The position numbers and the translations under genes are program-made. Shown piece by piece: positions 54,168 to 63,497 of a stretch of 64,000 bases of DNA. The stretch covers positions 112,876 through 176,875 of the forward strand of contig NZ_KE386878.1 in the NCBI RefSeq assembly GCF_000429305.1. Direction: 5' to 3'. The notes below the pieces were generated by a model. That model had not been told where the DNA came from. It saw only the letters and a list, made by a program, of their open reading frames with translations, and did not search any database. Positions within the stretch are counted from its first letter, which is position 1; each line of letters begins with the position of its first letter. The DNA is from Desulfovibrio inopinatus DSM 10711 (GTDB lineage Bacteria > Desulfobacterota > Desulfovibrionia > Desulfovibrionales > Desulfovibrionaceae).

Positions 54168-54959
54168 ATGAACAACCCCTTGTGCGCCGATGTCGTCGTG
54201 CAGCGCCTTTCTCCGTATGGTCCACTTGGCGACGACCATGGCTTTTATGTACTTGAACTCGAAAATCCAGGAATCTCGTCCGCTTTGGGTGGCCAATTTG
54301 TCATGATTCGACGTCCGTCGTGGTCAAGCCGTCCTTTGTGGGGCCGACCGTTTTCCATTCATCGGATCAGTGAATCCAGCCTTGAGATTTTTTTTCAAGT
54401 CGTGGGTTGTGGAACGCGAGATTTGCTTGAACTTTCCCCGGGAGACACGCTTACTTTGTGGGGGCCACTCGGTAATGGATTTGCCGTCGAAGCTGACACA
54501 AAGACGCTCATGCTTGCCGGTGGGGTCGGGTTGGCTCCTTTTGCCTTGTATAGCGAAACACACCCGAATCCAGAAAATTTGACGCTGTTATTTGGTCATC
54601 GCATCCCATTGTCTTGTTATCCCTTTGATTCACTGGAAACGTGTTCGTTGAAAACCGCCTGTCAGGAACATGAGCCCTCCGATCTTGATGTTTTCATAGC
54701 GGATATGGAAACACATATTCGCGATCATGCCGATGGACTTGTTTTAGCATGCGGACCGACACCATTTTTACGAACGGTGAAACGCATTGCCGAAGCCTGT
54801 GGTGCTCGTGCGCAACTGTCGCTTGAAAACAAAATGGCCTGCGGTGTTGGGGCGTGCCTTGGTTGTGTTTGTAAGACGACCGAAGGGCAATATACCCAGG
54901 TCTGCACCAAGGGACCGGTTTTCTGGTCTACAGAGTTGTGTTTCGACGAGGGGGAATAA
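54168..54959 (+). CDS. pyrK: Dihydroorotate dehydrogenase electron-transfer subunit
   Basis: 263 residues. FAD-binding GRPFSIHR, NAD-binding LMLAGGVGLAPFALY, and a [2Fe-2S] site CGVGACLGCVCKT...VC. It feeds electrons between NAD and PyrD in the class 1B enzyme. Its stop is followed directly by pyrD without any spacer. Confidence 0.95.
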   Translation: MNNPLCADVVVQRLSPYGPLGDDHGFYVLELENPGISSALGGQFVMIRRPSWSSRPLWGRPFSIHRISESSLEIFFQVVGCGTRDLLELSPGDTLTLWGPLGNGFAVEADTKTLMLAGGVGLAPFALYSETHPNPENLTLLFGHRIPLSCYPFDSLETCSLKTACQEHEPSDLDVFIADMETHIRDHADGLVLACGPTPFLRTVKRIAEACGARAQLSLENKMACGVGACLGCVCKTTEGQYTQVCTKGPVFWSTELCFDEGE

Positions 54960-55871
54960 ATGGACTTACGCGTCACGCTTGGAGGGATGGAACTTTCCAA
55001 CCCCATTATTACGGCTTCGGGAACTTTCGGATATGGTCTTGAATTCGTTCCGTATGGCGACCTCAAAAAGCTTGGTGGCCTTGCGGTAAAGGGGCTTTCC
55101 CTCAAACCGAGAACCGGGAATCCCATGCCGCGCATCGCCGAGACTCCAGCAGGCATGCTCAACGCCATTGGCTTGCAAAATTGCGGTGTTGAAGTCTTCC
55201 TGAAGGAAAAACTCCCTTTATTGCCGTATAACGATACGGCCATTATTGCCAATCTCTATGCATGTGATGCCGTTGAATTTGCCGAACTTGCTGCTATTCT
55301 CTCCAGCGAGGAGGGCATTGCCGCTCTTGAAGTCAACATCTCGTGCCCCAATGTGAAAGCTGGGGGGATCCTCTTTGGTCAGAACCCGGCCATGGCTGCG
55401 GCGGTTACGGAAGCTGTCAAAGCCAAGGCGGGAAATACACCTGTCATCGTCAAGCTTAGTCCCAACGTGGCTGATATTGCATCCATCGCGAAAGCCGTGG
55501 AAGCGGCCGGTGCCGATTGCTTATCGTTGATTAATACGCTGAGTGGAATGAGTGTCGATATCCATACGCGGAAATCGCGACTGGCCAATATTATCGGAGG
55601 CCTATCCGGTCCGGCCATCAAGCCAGTCGCCTTGCGCTGTGTTTATCAGGCCGCACAGGCCGTTTCCATCCCTATTATCGGGCTGGGCGGTATTGCTTCG
55701 GCGGAGGATGTGTACGAATTTCTACTTGTTGGAGCGAGCGCTGTCCAAGTTGGAACAGCCAATTTCTTTCGTCCTGATTTTGCCTTCAACCTCGTTGATG
55801 AAGTGGAAGCACTTGGCCAAGAACTAGGATTGTCGGACCTCGATGAATACCGAGGTTCCCTCGTGCGGTAA
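54960..55871 (+). CDS. pyrD: Dihydroorotate dehydrogenase, catalytic subunit (class 1B)
   Basis: 303 residues. Catalytic Cys in EVNISCPNVKAGG (class 1B), FMN-binding GLGGIASAEDVYEFLLVGASAVQVGTA. It converts dihydroorotate to orotate in pyrimidine synthesis, paired with PyrK upstream (zero spacer). Confidence 0.96.
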   Translation: MDLRVTLGGMELSNPIITASGTFGYGLEFVPYGDLKKLGGLAVKGLSLKPRTGNPMPRIAETPAGMLNAIGLQNCGVEVFLKEKLPLLPYNDTAIIANLYACDAVEFAELAAILSSEEGIAALEVNISCPNVKAGGILFGQNPAMAAAVTEAVKAKAGNTPVIVKLSPNVADIASIAKAVEAAGADCLSLINTLSGMSVDIHTRKSRLANIIGGLSGPAIKPVALRCVYQAAQAVSIPIIGLGGIASAEDVYEFLLVGASAVQVGTANFFRPDFAFNLVDEVEALGQELGLSDLDEYRGSLVR

Positions 55872-55955
55872 GCTTTTACAACGCATTGCTTAGCGAGGGA
55901 GAAATGTCGACATCTGCTCGTCAAGCTCTCCTCGCTGTTTGATGTTGCGCCGGAA

Positions 55956-55986
55956 GCCGGAGAGGAAGTATTCTTCGGCCTCCGGC
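55956..55986. terminator. Hairpin between pyrD and mutY
   Basis: GCCGGAG pairs with CTCCGGC with inner pairing AGGAAG/CTTC. Located between facing stop codons. Confidence 0.5.
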
Positions 55987-56009
55987 GTAACGGTTTTCAG
56001 ACGAGAAGC

Positions 56010-57107
56010 CTACCACTGCAATACATTGGCTTCCCGTTTCAGGATATCCATGAGTTTACGGTGTCCGGCGGGGAAGGCAAACGTTGCGAGTTTGTCGAAC
56101 GGCAACCAGTGCGAAGCCGTAGCTGCCGTCAGGACAGGAGGCGGAGGACTGGCGTTCGTCGGGTGGTCGAGACGCAGATGAAAACAATGCAGTGTAACGT
56201 GGTACTTCGTGTATCCATGTTTGATAATGCCTATTTTGCGGTCCACTTGCGTCGTATAGCTTGTTTCTTCCATGAATTCTCGGATAATTGCCGCTTCCGG
56301 GGTCTCCCCCTCTTCGATGCGGCCTCCCGGAAACTCCCAAAGATTGGCCCAGGCACCCTGTGGCAAACGTTTTTGGATATAAATCGATCCGTTATGTGAA
56401 AGAACTCCTGTGCAAACGTTGAGGCGAATAATCTCGGGGGAAGGAGTCAACACAGGACGATCCGTCAAAATATCGAGACGTTTGGCTTCACAATGTCGAA
56501 GCAGTGGGCAGGTATCGCATTGTGGCGTTTTCGGACGACAAATAACGGCGCCGAACTCCATCAGTGCTTGGTTGAAATCTCTCGCGTTATCTTGTGGAAT
56601 CAACTCCGTAACGAGTTCTTGAACGCGTTGGCGTCCAGGCCGTTCCTTAATGGGCGTGTCAATGTCGAAGAGACGTGCGAAGACGCGCATGACATTGGCA
56701 TCGATAGCCGGTACCGGGCGATTGAACGCAATGCTGAGGATGGCCCCGGCCGTATAGTCGCCGATGCCCGGAAGAGTCCGGAGCACGGCGGGATCGTCGG
56801 GCACAGTGGTGAAGCCGTTGCGATGGAGTTCTTGAGCGGCTTTCTGAAGATTGCGTGCACGGGAGTAGTACCCAAGGCCTTCCCATTGTTTGAGTACATC
56901 GTCTTCGTGGGAGTGAGCCAGTGTCATAATGTCAGGAAAACGAAGAATGAATCGTTCAAAATAATTTACGACCCGATCCATCTGAGTTTGTTGGAGCATA
57001 ACCTCCGATATCCAAACATGGTAGGGATCGTAGGCAGTTCGCCAGGGCAAAGGACGTTTGTTTCGATTGAACCAATCGAGAAGCAGAGCAGTAATTTCGG
57101 ATTTCAT
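56010..57107 (-). CDS. mutY: A/G-specific adenine glycosylase
   Basis: 365 residues. Helix-hairpin-helix with GIGDYTAGAILSIAFN and catalytic Asp in PAIDANVMR, VMLQQTQMDRV, a [4Fe-4S] site (CRPKTPQCDTCPLLRHC), and a C-terminal NUDIX-like domain that recognises 8-oxoG (FPGGRIEEGETPEAAIIREF). It removes adenine opposite 8-oxoguanine. Confidence 0.95.
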   Translation of the reverse strand: MKSEITALLLDWFNRNKRPLPWRTAYDPYHVWISEVMLQQTQMDRVVNYFERFILRFPDIMTLAHSHEDDVLKQWEGLGYYSRARNLQKAAQELHRNGFTTVPDDPAVLRTLPGIGDYTAGAILSIAFNRPVPAIDANVMRVFARLFDIDTPIKERPGRQRVQELVTELIPQDNARDFNQALMEFGAVICRPKTPQCDTCPLLRHCEAKRLDILTDRPVLTPSPEIIRLNVCTGVLSHNGSIYIQKRLPQGAWANLWEFPGGRIEEGETPEAAIIREFMEETSYTTQVDRKIGIIKHGYTKYHVTLHCFHLRLDHPTNASPPPPVLTAATASHWLPFDKLATFAFPAGHRKLMDILKREANVLQW

Positions 57108-57117
57108 GAGAACAGAA

Positions 57118-57144
57118 GCCTTCCCCGGGAGGGCCGGGGAAGGC
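57118..57144 (-). terminator. Hairpin after gpmA
   Basis: Perfect 11-bp stem GCCTTCCCCGG/CCGGGGAAGGC between the gpmA stop and the mutY start on the same strand, with a short T-rich tail. Confidence 0.6.
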
Positions 57145-57159
57145 GTATGTTGAAGAGTT

Positions 57160-57906
57160 TTATTGGGCTTTGGCCTGATTGGCCACGGCGTTGATGCTTT
57201 TGGCGATCTCGTCCGGGTCTCCCAGGTAAAAGTGCTTGATAGGCGTCAAATCATCGTTAAGTTCATACACCAAAGGAACACCGGTCGGAATATTCAGCCC
57301 GGTTATGGCGTCGTCTGTCATATCATCGAGATATTTGACGAGACCGCGCAGAGAATTACCATGCGCCGCAACGAGCAGTCGTTTGCCAGTCTTGATTTCC
57401 GGAGCAAGAACATCGTGCCAATACGGCATGACGCGAGTGACTGTATCTTTAAGGCACTCGGTCAGTGGGAGTTCGTCCGAAGATAAATCAGCGTATCGCC
57501 GATCATGGCCGGGATAGCGATCATCATCCGAAGTCAGCGCTGGGGGCGGAGTGTCGTAGCTGCGTCGCCAGGTGAACACTTGCTCGTCTCCGTACTTTGC
57601 TGCAGTTTCGGCCTTATTCAGCCCTTGCAGTGCACCATAGTGGCGTTCGTTGAGACGCCACGTTTTGGTGACGGGCAACCACATAAGATCCATGCTTTCA
57701 AGTACGATATCCAGCGTTTTGACGGCTCGTTTGAGTACCGACGTATAGCAGCTATCAAAGGTGTAACCGCCATCAAGCAGCAGTTTGGCTCCGCTATGGG
57801 CTTCCTGAACTCCCTGATCGGTCAGCCCGACATCGGTCCATCCGGTGAACCGGTTTTCAAGGTTCCATTGGCTTTGGCCATGTCGGATAAGCACGAGTGT
57901 GAACAT
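57160..57906 (-). CDS. gpmA: 2,3-bisphosphoglycerate-dependent phosphoglycerate mutase
   Basis: 248 residues. Phospho-His in [35 protein letters not shown], and the second His in [15 protein letters not shown]. Glycolytic 3- to 2-phosphoglycerate interconversion. Confidence 0.95.
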   Translation of the reverse strand: MFTLVLIRHGQSQWNLENRFTGWTDVGLTDQGVQEAHSGAKLLLDGGYTFDSCYTSVLKRAVKTLDIVLESMDLMWLPVTKTWRLNERHYGALQGLNKAETAAKYGDEQVFTWRRSYDTPPPALTSDDDRYPGHDRRYADLSSDELPLTECLKDTVTRVMPYWHDVLAPEIKTGKRLLVAAHGNSLRGLVKYLDDMTDDAITGLNIPTGVPLVYELNDDLTPIKHFYLGDPDEIAKSINAVANQAKAQ

Positions 57907-57942
57907 GATCCCTCCAGGTCCGTGTTCCTTTGAATGATGTCG

Positions 57943-59277
57943 TTAACGGTGCTTTGCACAATGCTGAGGCATTGTGCCTGCTTGGTGTGACGGTTCAGTT
58001 GCAGGTTGATCTTTGAGCATTTTAACTGCGCAAAATTTACCGCACATCGCGCATTCTTCATGCGTCTCATGGGGTTCACGGCGTGTGCGTACAAGGCAGG
58101 GATCCAGCGAAACATCCGCCATGGTTTTCCAATCGAGAGCCGCGCGCGCTTCAGAGATTTTCTTCTCGCGCTCAAGAGCCCACGGTCGGCCCAAAGATGT
58201 TTCGGCCGTTTGTGCGGCGATGCGCGATGCGAGAACACCTTCATGGACATCGGATGCATCGGGCAAAGTCAAGTGCTCGGCTGGAGTGACATAACACAAA
58301 AAGTCGGCGCCGTAATAGGCGGCAAGGCTTCCACCGATAGCCGCTCCGATGTGGTCGCGACCGGGAGAGGTGTCCGTCGTCAAAGGCCCAAGCACATAGA
58401 GCGGGGCGTTTTCGGTCAGACGTTTGATTCCCTGAATTTGTGATTGAACAAGGTGCATAGGCACGTGTCCAGGGCCTTCAATCATGATTTGGACACCGCG
58501 AGTATGGGCTTTTTTCGTCAGTTCGCCAAGAATAATGACTTCTTCCCATTGGGCGGCATCTCCGGCATCGCATCCGGCTCCGGGGCGCAATCCATCACCC
58601 AGGCTGATGACGACATTGTGTTTGCAGCAAATGTCGAGCAAGGCATCGTAATGGGTATAAAGCGGATTTTCTTTTTTATGCCGTCGCATCCAGCGGGCAA
58701 GGATGGAGCCCCCACGGGATACGATCCCCATCGTACGGTCGGTCTCGGCACCAAGATAGGCAGCACGTTGTGTGACGCCGCAGTGCAAGGTCATGAAATC
58801 GACGCCGGCCTCGGCTTGTGCATGAATTTCTTCAAGGAGTTCCTCGAAGGAGAAGTCACTTGGGTCTTTGTCTTCGGCGATATATTTTTCAGCAACGGCA
58901 TACAATGGTACCGTCCCCAAAGGAAGTTTTGTCGCAGCGAGCATGGATCGACGGATGGCGGCAAGATCGCCAGCTGTCGACAGATCCATGACGGCATTCG
59001 CTCCAGCGGCCTCGGCGGCGCGCAATTTATCTATTTCTTCAGAAGGGTCATTGACCAAGGGAGATACGCCAATGTTGGCATTGACTTTAACGGGAGCGGG
59101 TTGGCCAATGACCGTCGGCATAACGTTGGTGTGGGAAGGGTTAGCCAAAATGACCATGGTTCCATTCCCAACGGCCTGGCGGAGAAACGCGGGATCGAGA
59201 TGTTCTCTCGCGGCAATCGTATCGGCTTGTTTTTCTAAAAGAGCCGACAGAGGGGGGTTGTGTTCAATTTGCAGCAT
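57943..59277 (-). CDS. thiC: Phosphomethylpyrimidine synthase ThiC
   Basis: 444 residues, the short ThiC type. It converts AIR to HMP phosphate by radical SAM chemistry. Cluster motif at the C-terminus CAMCGKFC, i.e. C-x2-C-x3-C, one residue shorter than the usual C-x2-C-x4-C. MDLSTAGDL, SRGGSILARWMRRH and EGPGHVPMHL are intact. AAAGGAA precedes the ATG. I searched the 189 bp upstream for a TPP riboswitch and saw none. Confidence 0.95.
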   Translation of the reverse strand: MLQIEHNPPLSALLEKQADTIAAREHLDPAFLRQAVGNGTMVILANPSHTNVMPTVIGQPAPVKVNANIGVSPLVNDPSEEIDKLRAAEAAGANAVMDLSTAGDLAAIRRSMLAATKLPLGTVPLYAVAEKYIAEDKDPSDFSFEELLEEIHAQAEAGVDFMTLHCGVTQRAAYLGAETDRTMGIVSRGGSILARWMRRHKKENPLYTHYDALLDICCKHNVVISLGDGLRPGAGCDAGDAAQWEEVIILGELTKKAHTRGVQIMIEGPGHVPMHLVQSQIQGIKRLTENAPLYVLGPLTTDTSPGRDHIGAAIGGSLAAYYGADFLCYVTPAEHLTLPDASDVHEGVLASRIAAQTAETSLGRPWALEREKKISEARAALDWKTMADVSLDPCLVRTRREPHETHEECAMCGKFCAVKMLKDQPATEPSHQAGTMPQHCAKHR

Positions 59278-59466
59278 AGATGATTATTTCCTTTCTTGCG
59301 TGTAGTATTAACTTTCTCAGTCTATCATGTCAGGGAAAAGGATGAAAGTCGAAATTGAAAATATGTGATGTTCAAAAATGGAACAAATGAATAAACCTCT
59401 TGCCAATCCGGGAAAGAGGCGTTATCTGATTTCGCTTTGCCATGCGATTAATGAGGAGATTTTCAG

Positions 59467-59682
59467 ATGAAACAAGACATTCATCCCAAAGTGTATAAGG
59501 CCAAAATGCGCTGCAACTGCGGCATGGAATCAGAAGTGGTTTCAACCCGAGGCGAAGAAGTCCTCGTTGAAATTTGTTCCAACTGCCATCCGTTTTACAC
59601 GGGCAAGCAGCGTTTGATCGACACCGCCGGACGCATTGACCGCTTCCGGAAAAAGTACGCCAATTTCGGTAAGGGCAAATAG
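59467..59682 (+). CDS. rpmE: 50S ribosomal protein L31
   Basis: 71 residues, zinc-containing L31 (Cys16 and Cys18 in [14 protein letters not shown]). Divergent from thiC. Leads the run rpmE - DUF1385 - prfA - prmC. Confidence 0.96.
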   Translation: MKQDIHPKVYKAKMRCNCGMESEVVSTRGEEVLVEICSNCHPFYTGKQRLIDTAGRIDRFRKKYANFGKGK

Positions 59683-59734
59683 AGTTTCGTTTGCTCGACG
59701 GAGTGGTACGACCTCGAAAAAGGATCACCTGCCT

Positions 59735-60682
59735 ATGAATTGGATTTTGCGCATGCTTTTGGCGGCTCAGGCATCGGTTGGCGGTCAAGCCGTCATGGAA
59801 GGCGTGATGATGCGCTCCCAAAACCGCCTGGCCATAGCTGTGCGTAAGCCAGATGGCGAAATTGTGGTCCAGACGCGTCCCTGGTTTTCTTTGACCAGTT
59901 CGCCGCTTTTGCAAAAGCCATTTCTGCGAGGGTTTCCTGTATTATTGGAAACCCTCGTTAACGGCATTTCTGCGTTGAACTATTCAGCCAAAGAAGCCAT
60001 GGATGAGGAGAGCGGGGAGTTGAAACCCTGGGCGCTTGTCCTCACAATGGCGGCTTCCATTGCATTTGCGTTGGGGCTTTTTGTCGTGGTGCCTCATATT
60101 TTTTCGCTTGCTATGGGATGGCTCGGTCTGTCTGGTGACGCAAAGTCGCTCACGTTCCACATGTGGGATGGCCTTTTCAAAATGATGATTTTTTTTGCGT
60201 ATGTCATCGCCATTTCGTTTTTGCCCGATATCCGAAGGGTTTTTCAGTATCACGGAGCTGAACATAAGGTCATCTGGGCGTATGAAACGGGTGTAGCGCT
60301 CACTCCTAAGGCGGTGCGCGCGTTCAGTCGTCTGCATCCTCGGTGTGGCACGGCCTTCTTGTTGTTTGTTTTGGCCGTGAGCATCGTCTTGTATACCTTT
60401 CTTGTGCCACTTATTTTGAACTGGTACGCTCCGGAAAATGAAATAGCACGGCAGGCCTTCATCATTGGCGTCAAGCTCGCGCTCATGGTCCCTATCAGCT
60501 CGGTCGCTTTTGAGATCATCAAGTTTTCCGGGAAATTCCACGACAACATCGTGTGCCGGGCCATGTCGTGTCCCGGGCTCTTCATGCAACTGCTCACCAC
60601 GCACGAGCCTGACGACGAACAGCTTGAAGTGGCCATTGAAGCACTGAAAGGTGCACTTGGCCGTGAATGCGACGCCGTTTGA
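59735..60682 (+). CDS. DUF1385 membrane protein
   Basis: 315 residues. Signature GGQAVMEGVMMRS near the start, FQYHGAEHKVIWAYE, and HPRCGTAFLLFVLAVSI; four or five membrane helices. The family (YqhQ-like) is widespread and sits beside prfA in many genomes; its function is uncertain. The start at 59735 is the ATG nearest to the signature. Confidence 0.9.
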   Translation: MNWILRMLLAAQASVGGQAVMEGVMMRSQNRLAIAVRKPDGEIVVQTRPWFSLTSSPLLQKPFLRGFPVLLETLVNGISALNYSAKEAMDEESGELKPWALVLTMAASIAFALGLFVVVPHIFSLAMGWLGLSGDAKSLTFHMWDGLFKMMIFFAYVIAISFLPDIRRVFQYHGAEHKVIWAYETGVALTPKAVRAFSRLHPRCGTAFLLFVLAVSIVLYTFLVPLILNWYAPENEIARQAFIIGVKLALMVPISSVAFEIIKFSGKFHDNIVCRAMSCPGLFMQLLTTHEPDDEQLEVAIEALKGALGRECDAV

Positions 60683-60839
60683 ATCGATGCCCCGAAGCGC
60701 CTCCCGCGGATGGTTTCTGAGACCACGGTGGGGGTGGCGTTGTCGGTAAGTATTTTCGTAACCTTTTTGCCGTTGCATCGGGTAAACCTGTTGCATGGCT
60801 TGCATCGGCCCGGACCATTGCGCCGCGTGGAGGCGGATT

Positions 60840-61913
60840 ATGTTTGCCAAACTGGAAAGCCTTGAAAACAAGTACGTTGAACTCGAAAATGAATTGAGCA
60901 AGCCGGAAGTTTATGGCGATCAGGAAAAGTATCGCAAGCTGACGAAAGCCCATTCCGACTTGAGCGATGTCGTCAAAGTCTTTCGCCGTTTTAAGCAGTT
61001 GTCTACGGAACTCGAAGACAATAAGGAAATGTTGGAAGACAGCGATCCTGAAATCCGGGAAATGGCCGAAGCTGAGATTAAAACAATTCGGGAAACGCTT
61101 CCCAAGCTTGAAGACGAGCTTCGTGTTTTGCTGTTACCCAAGGATCCGCTCGACGAAAAAAATATTTTACTTGAAATTCGTGCCGGTACTGGAGGCGAAG
61201 AAGCAAGCCTTTTTGCCGGGGATCTCTTTCGTATGTATTCACGCTACGCGGAGCGCATGCGTTGGAAGATGGAAATTATGAGTGCACATGAATCCGATTC
61301 CGGAGGATTCAAGGAAGTTATTGCCACCATGGCTGGAGACAGTGTGTACAGCCGTCTTAAATATGAATCCGGAACCCATCGCGTGCAACGCGTGCCTGCT
61401 ACGGAATCGCAAGGCCGAATTCATACATCTGCCGTGACTGTGGCGATCATGCCTGAAGCCGAAGAAGTCGATGTGCAAATTGATCCGAATGACCTGCGTA
61501 TCGATGTGTTTCGATCCAGCGGTCCTGGTGGACAGAGCGTCAATACAACGGACTCAGCTGTTCGTGTGACGCATATCCCTTCAGGGTTGGTCGTCATTTG
61601 CCAGGACGAAAAATCGCAGCACAAAAATAAGGCCAAGGCCTTGAAGGTGCTTCGGTCTCGCCTTTTCGAACGGATGGAAGATGAACGCTTGCAAAAAGAA
61701 GCTGCTGATCGACGTTCCCAAGTCGGTTCAGGCGACCGGTCTGAACGCATCAGGACATACAACTTTCCTCAAGGTCGCATGACGGATCATCGCATCAACT
61801 TAACGTTGTATCGACTCGACTCGATCATGGACGGCGATATTGATGAGATTATTGATGCCCTGGTCGGTCATTATCAGACCGAAGCACTCAAGTTGCAGGC
61901 TGGCAACGAATAA
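60840..61913 (+). CDS. prfA: Peptide chain release factor 1
   Basis: 357 residues. GGQ motif in [18 protein letters not shown], which triggers peptidyl-tRNA hydrolysis, plus a PxT-type stop-codon region ([15 protein letters not shown]). GGAGG lies seven bases before the ATG at 60840. Followed by prmC, whose product methylates the GGQ Gln. Confidence 0.96.
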   Translation: MFAKLESLENKYVELENELSKPEVYGDQEKYRKLTKAHSDLSDVVKVFRRFKQLSTELEDNKEMLEDSDPEIREMAEAEIKTIRETLPKLEDELRVLLLPKDPLDEKNILLEIRAGTGGEEASLFAGDLFRMYSRYAERMRWKMEIMSAHESDSGGFKEVIATMAGDSVYSRLKYESGTHRVQRVPATESQGRIHTSAVTVAIMPEAEEVDVQIDPNDLRIDVFRSSGPGGQSVNTTDSAVRVTHIPSGLVVICQDEKSQHKNKAKALKVLRSRLFERMEDERLQKEAADRRSQVGSGDRSERIRTYNFPQGRMTDHRINLTLYRLDSIMDGDIDEIIDALVGHYQTEALKLQAGNE

Positions 61914-61955
61914 ACGTTTAGACGTTCTGTCCTCAAAGTCAGCCGGGGAATCACG

Positions 61956-62822
61956 GTGCAGGAAAGGAACACGGTTCGGAGTATCTTAGCGAAAACCACT
62001 ACCTACTTGGAACAGAAAGGGGTGGATTCGCCTAAGCTGTCCGCCCAGCTCTTGTTGGCAAAGATACTGGGCGTAGAGCGTCTTGATCTCTTCCTGGACC
62101 CACAGAGACCTATTATAGAGGCGGAGTTGAATACACTCCGCCCTCTTGTTGCCCGCCGGGGGAAAGGAGAGCCGGTTGCCTACCTTCTCGGCGAGCGTGA
62201 ATTTTATGGGCGACCGTTTTCCGTTTCTTCGTCAGTGCTTGTTCCCAGACCGGAAACTGAACATTTGATTGAAGAAGCATTAAAGCGGATCCCTGCAGAG
62301 ACGGGATGCCGGTTTATTGATCTCGGAACGGGATCAGGAATACTGGCAGTGACGGCTGCGCTGGAATATCCGAATGCAACCGGTCTTGCCGTGGATATTT
62401 GTCCTGATGCGTTGGCACAGGCTCGTATGAATGCACAGCAATATGGCGTTGATGGACGCATTTCGTTTCAGGAAGCTGATTTTGTTGATCTGAAAACAGA
62501 ATACGGAAATTTTGATATCGTTTTTTCCAATCCTCCGTATATTGGGGAAGCAGACTATCAAACGCTTTCTCATGAAGTGACAGCCTTTGAGCCGCGAAAA
62601 GCTCTGATCGGCGGAATCAATGGAGTAGAGCTTCCATTACGCGTTATTGATGAGGCCGAAAAACTTCTTAAGCCGGGTGGATGGCTGTTCCTGGAAATGG
62701 GAATGGATCAGGGCAAGACGATAAGTGATTATCTTACCGAGCAAACAACATTCGACTCAATTGAAATAGTGAGAGATCTTGCTGGGTTGGATAGAGTTGG
62801 TGTGGCTCGAAAAAAAAATTGA
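61956..62822 (+). CDS. prmC: Release factor glutamine methyltransferase
   Basis: 288 residues. SAM site DLGTGSGILAVTAA and NPPY motif SNPPYIGEADY; N-terminal helical domain. It methylates the Gln of the GGQ motif in release factors. GTG start at 61956, 42 bp after prfA. Confidence 0.95.
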   Translation: MQERNTVRSILAKTTTYLEQKGVDSPKLSAQLLLAKILGVERLDLFLDPQRPIIEAELNTLRPLVARRGKGEPVAYLLGEREFYGRPFSVSSSVLVPRPETEHLIEEALKRIPAETGCRFIDLGTGSGILAVTAALEYPNATGLAVDICPDALAQARMNAQQYGVDGRISFQEADFVDLKTEYGNFDIVFSNPPYIGEADYQTLSHEVTAFEPRKALIGGINGVELPLRVIDEAEKLLKPGGWLFLEMGMDQGKTISDYLTEQTTFDSIEIVRDLAGLDRVGVARKKN

Positions 62823-62974
62823 TAAAAAGTGAAAAAAAAGCTGGACAGAAGCGGGCCTCGTGTATAAATTTCCAATCCTTGTCAGCGGGGATGAGAAGAC
62901 ACTTCAACACGGAGTGCTGATCAGGTGAACCGCAGCAAGAAAAGAAAAAAAATACTACCCGTATAAAAAAAAGC

Positions 62975-63003
62975 TTGCAAAGTCCTTGAGTCGGGTGTAA
63001 AGG
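62975..63003 (+). promoter_or_regulatory. Candidate promoter of the tRNA-tuf cluster
   Basis: TTGCAA and TAAAGG with 17 bases between, 15 bases before the first tRNA. Confidence 0.3.
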
Positions 63004-63018
63004 CACATCTTCTTTGGC

Positions 63019-63094
63019 GCTGACGTAGCTCAATTGGTAGAGCAGCTGATTTGTAATCAGCAGGTTGCGGGTTCAAGTCCCATCGTCAGCTCCA
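63019..63094 (+). tRNA. tRNA-Thr (UGU)
   Basis: Acceptor GCTGACG/CGTCAGC, anticodon loop TTTGTAA, T-arm GGTTCAAGTCC, encoded CCA. First of four tRNAs before tuf. Confidence 0.96.
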
Positions 63095-63100
63095 GTTTGT

Positions 63101-63186
63101 GGAGGGGTTCCCGAGTGGCCAAAGGGAACAGACTGTAAATCTGTCGGCGTATGCCTTCGGAGGTTCAAATCCTCCCCCCTCCACCA
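63101..63186 (+). tRNA. tRNA-Tyr (GUA)
   Basis: 86 bases, long variable arm; acceptor GGAGGGG, anticodon stem ACAGA/TCTGT around CTGTAAA, encoded CCA. Confidence 0.96.
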
Positions 63187-63250
63187 CATAAAATTTTTTA
63201 GCAAACAGCTGTAGGAGACAGGTTTCTGTTGTTTGACTACAGGAGATTGC

Positions 63251-63327
63251 GCGGGAATAGCTCAATTGGCTAGAGCATCAGCCTTCCAAGCTGAGGGTTG
63301 CGGGTTCGAGTCCCGTTTCCCGCTCCA
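63251..63327 (+). tRNA. tRNA-Gly (UCC)
   Basis: Acceptor GCGGGAA/TTCCCGC, anticodon loop CTTCCAA, encoded CCA. Confidence 0.96.
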
Positions 63328-63357
63328 TTCCACTGTATGTCCCTCGCTGTTTAAGAG

Positions 63358-63433
63358 GCCCACGTAGCTCAGCAGGTAGAGCACATCCTTGGTAAGGATG
63401 AGGTCACCGGTTCAAGTCCGGTCGTGGGCTCCA
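63358..63433 (+). tRNA. tRNA-Thr (GGU)
   Basis: Acceptor GCCCACG/CGTGGGC, anticodon loop TTGGTAA, encoded CCA. 64 bases before the tuf start. Confidence 0.96.
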
Positions 63434-63497
63434 TTCTTCTTTATTAACATTACTTTGGCAGGTGCCGAGATCAACCGACTATCAGGGGGAGAGATCC

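Noticed and set aside
59278..59466. TPP riboswitch upstream of thiC
   Set aside because: The expected conserved segments (a GGGGTGC-like arm and a CTGAGA loop with a downstream ACC-type arm) are not found together; only a lone CTGAGA occurs.
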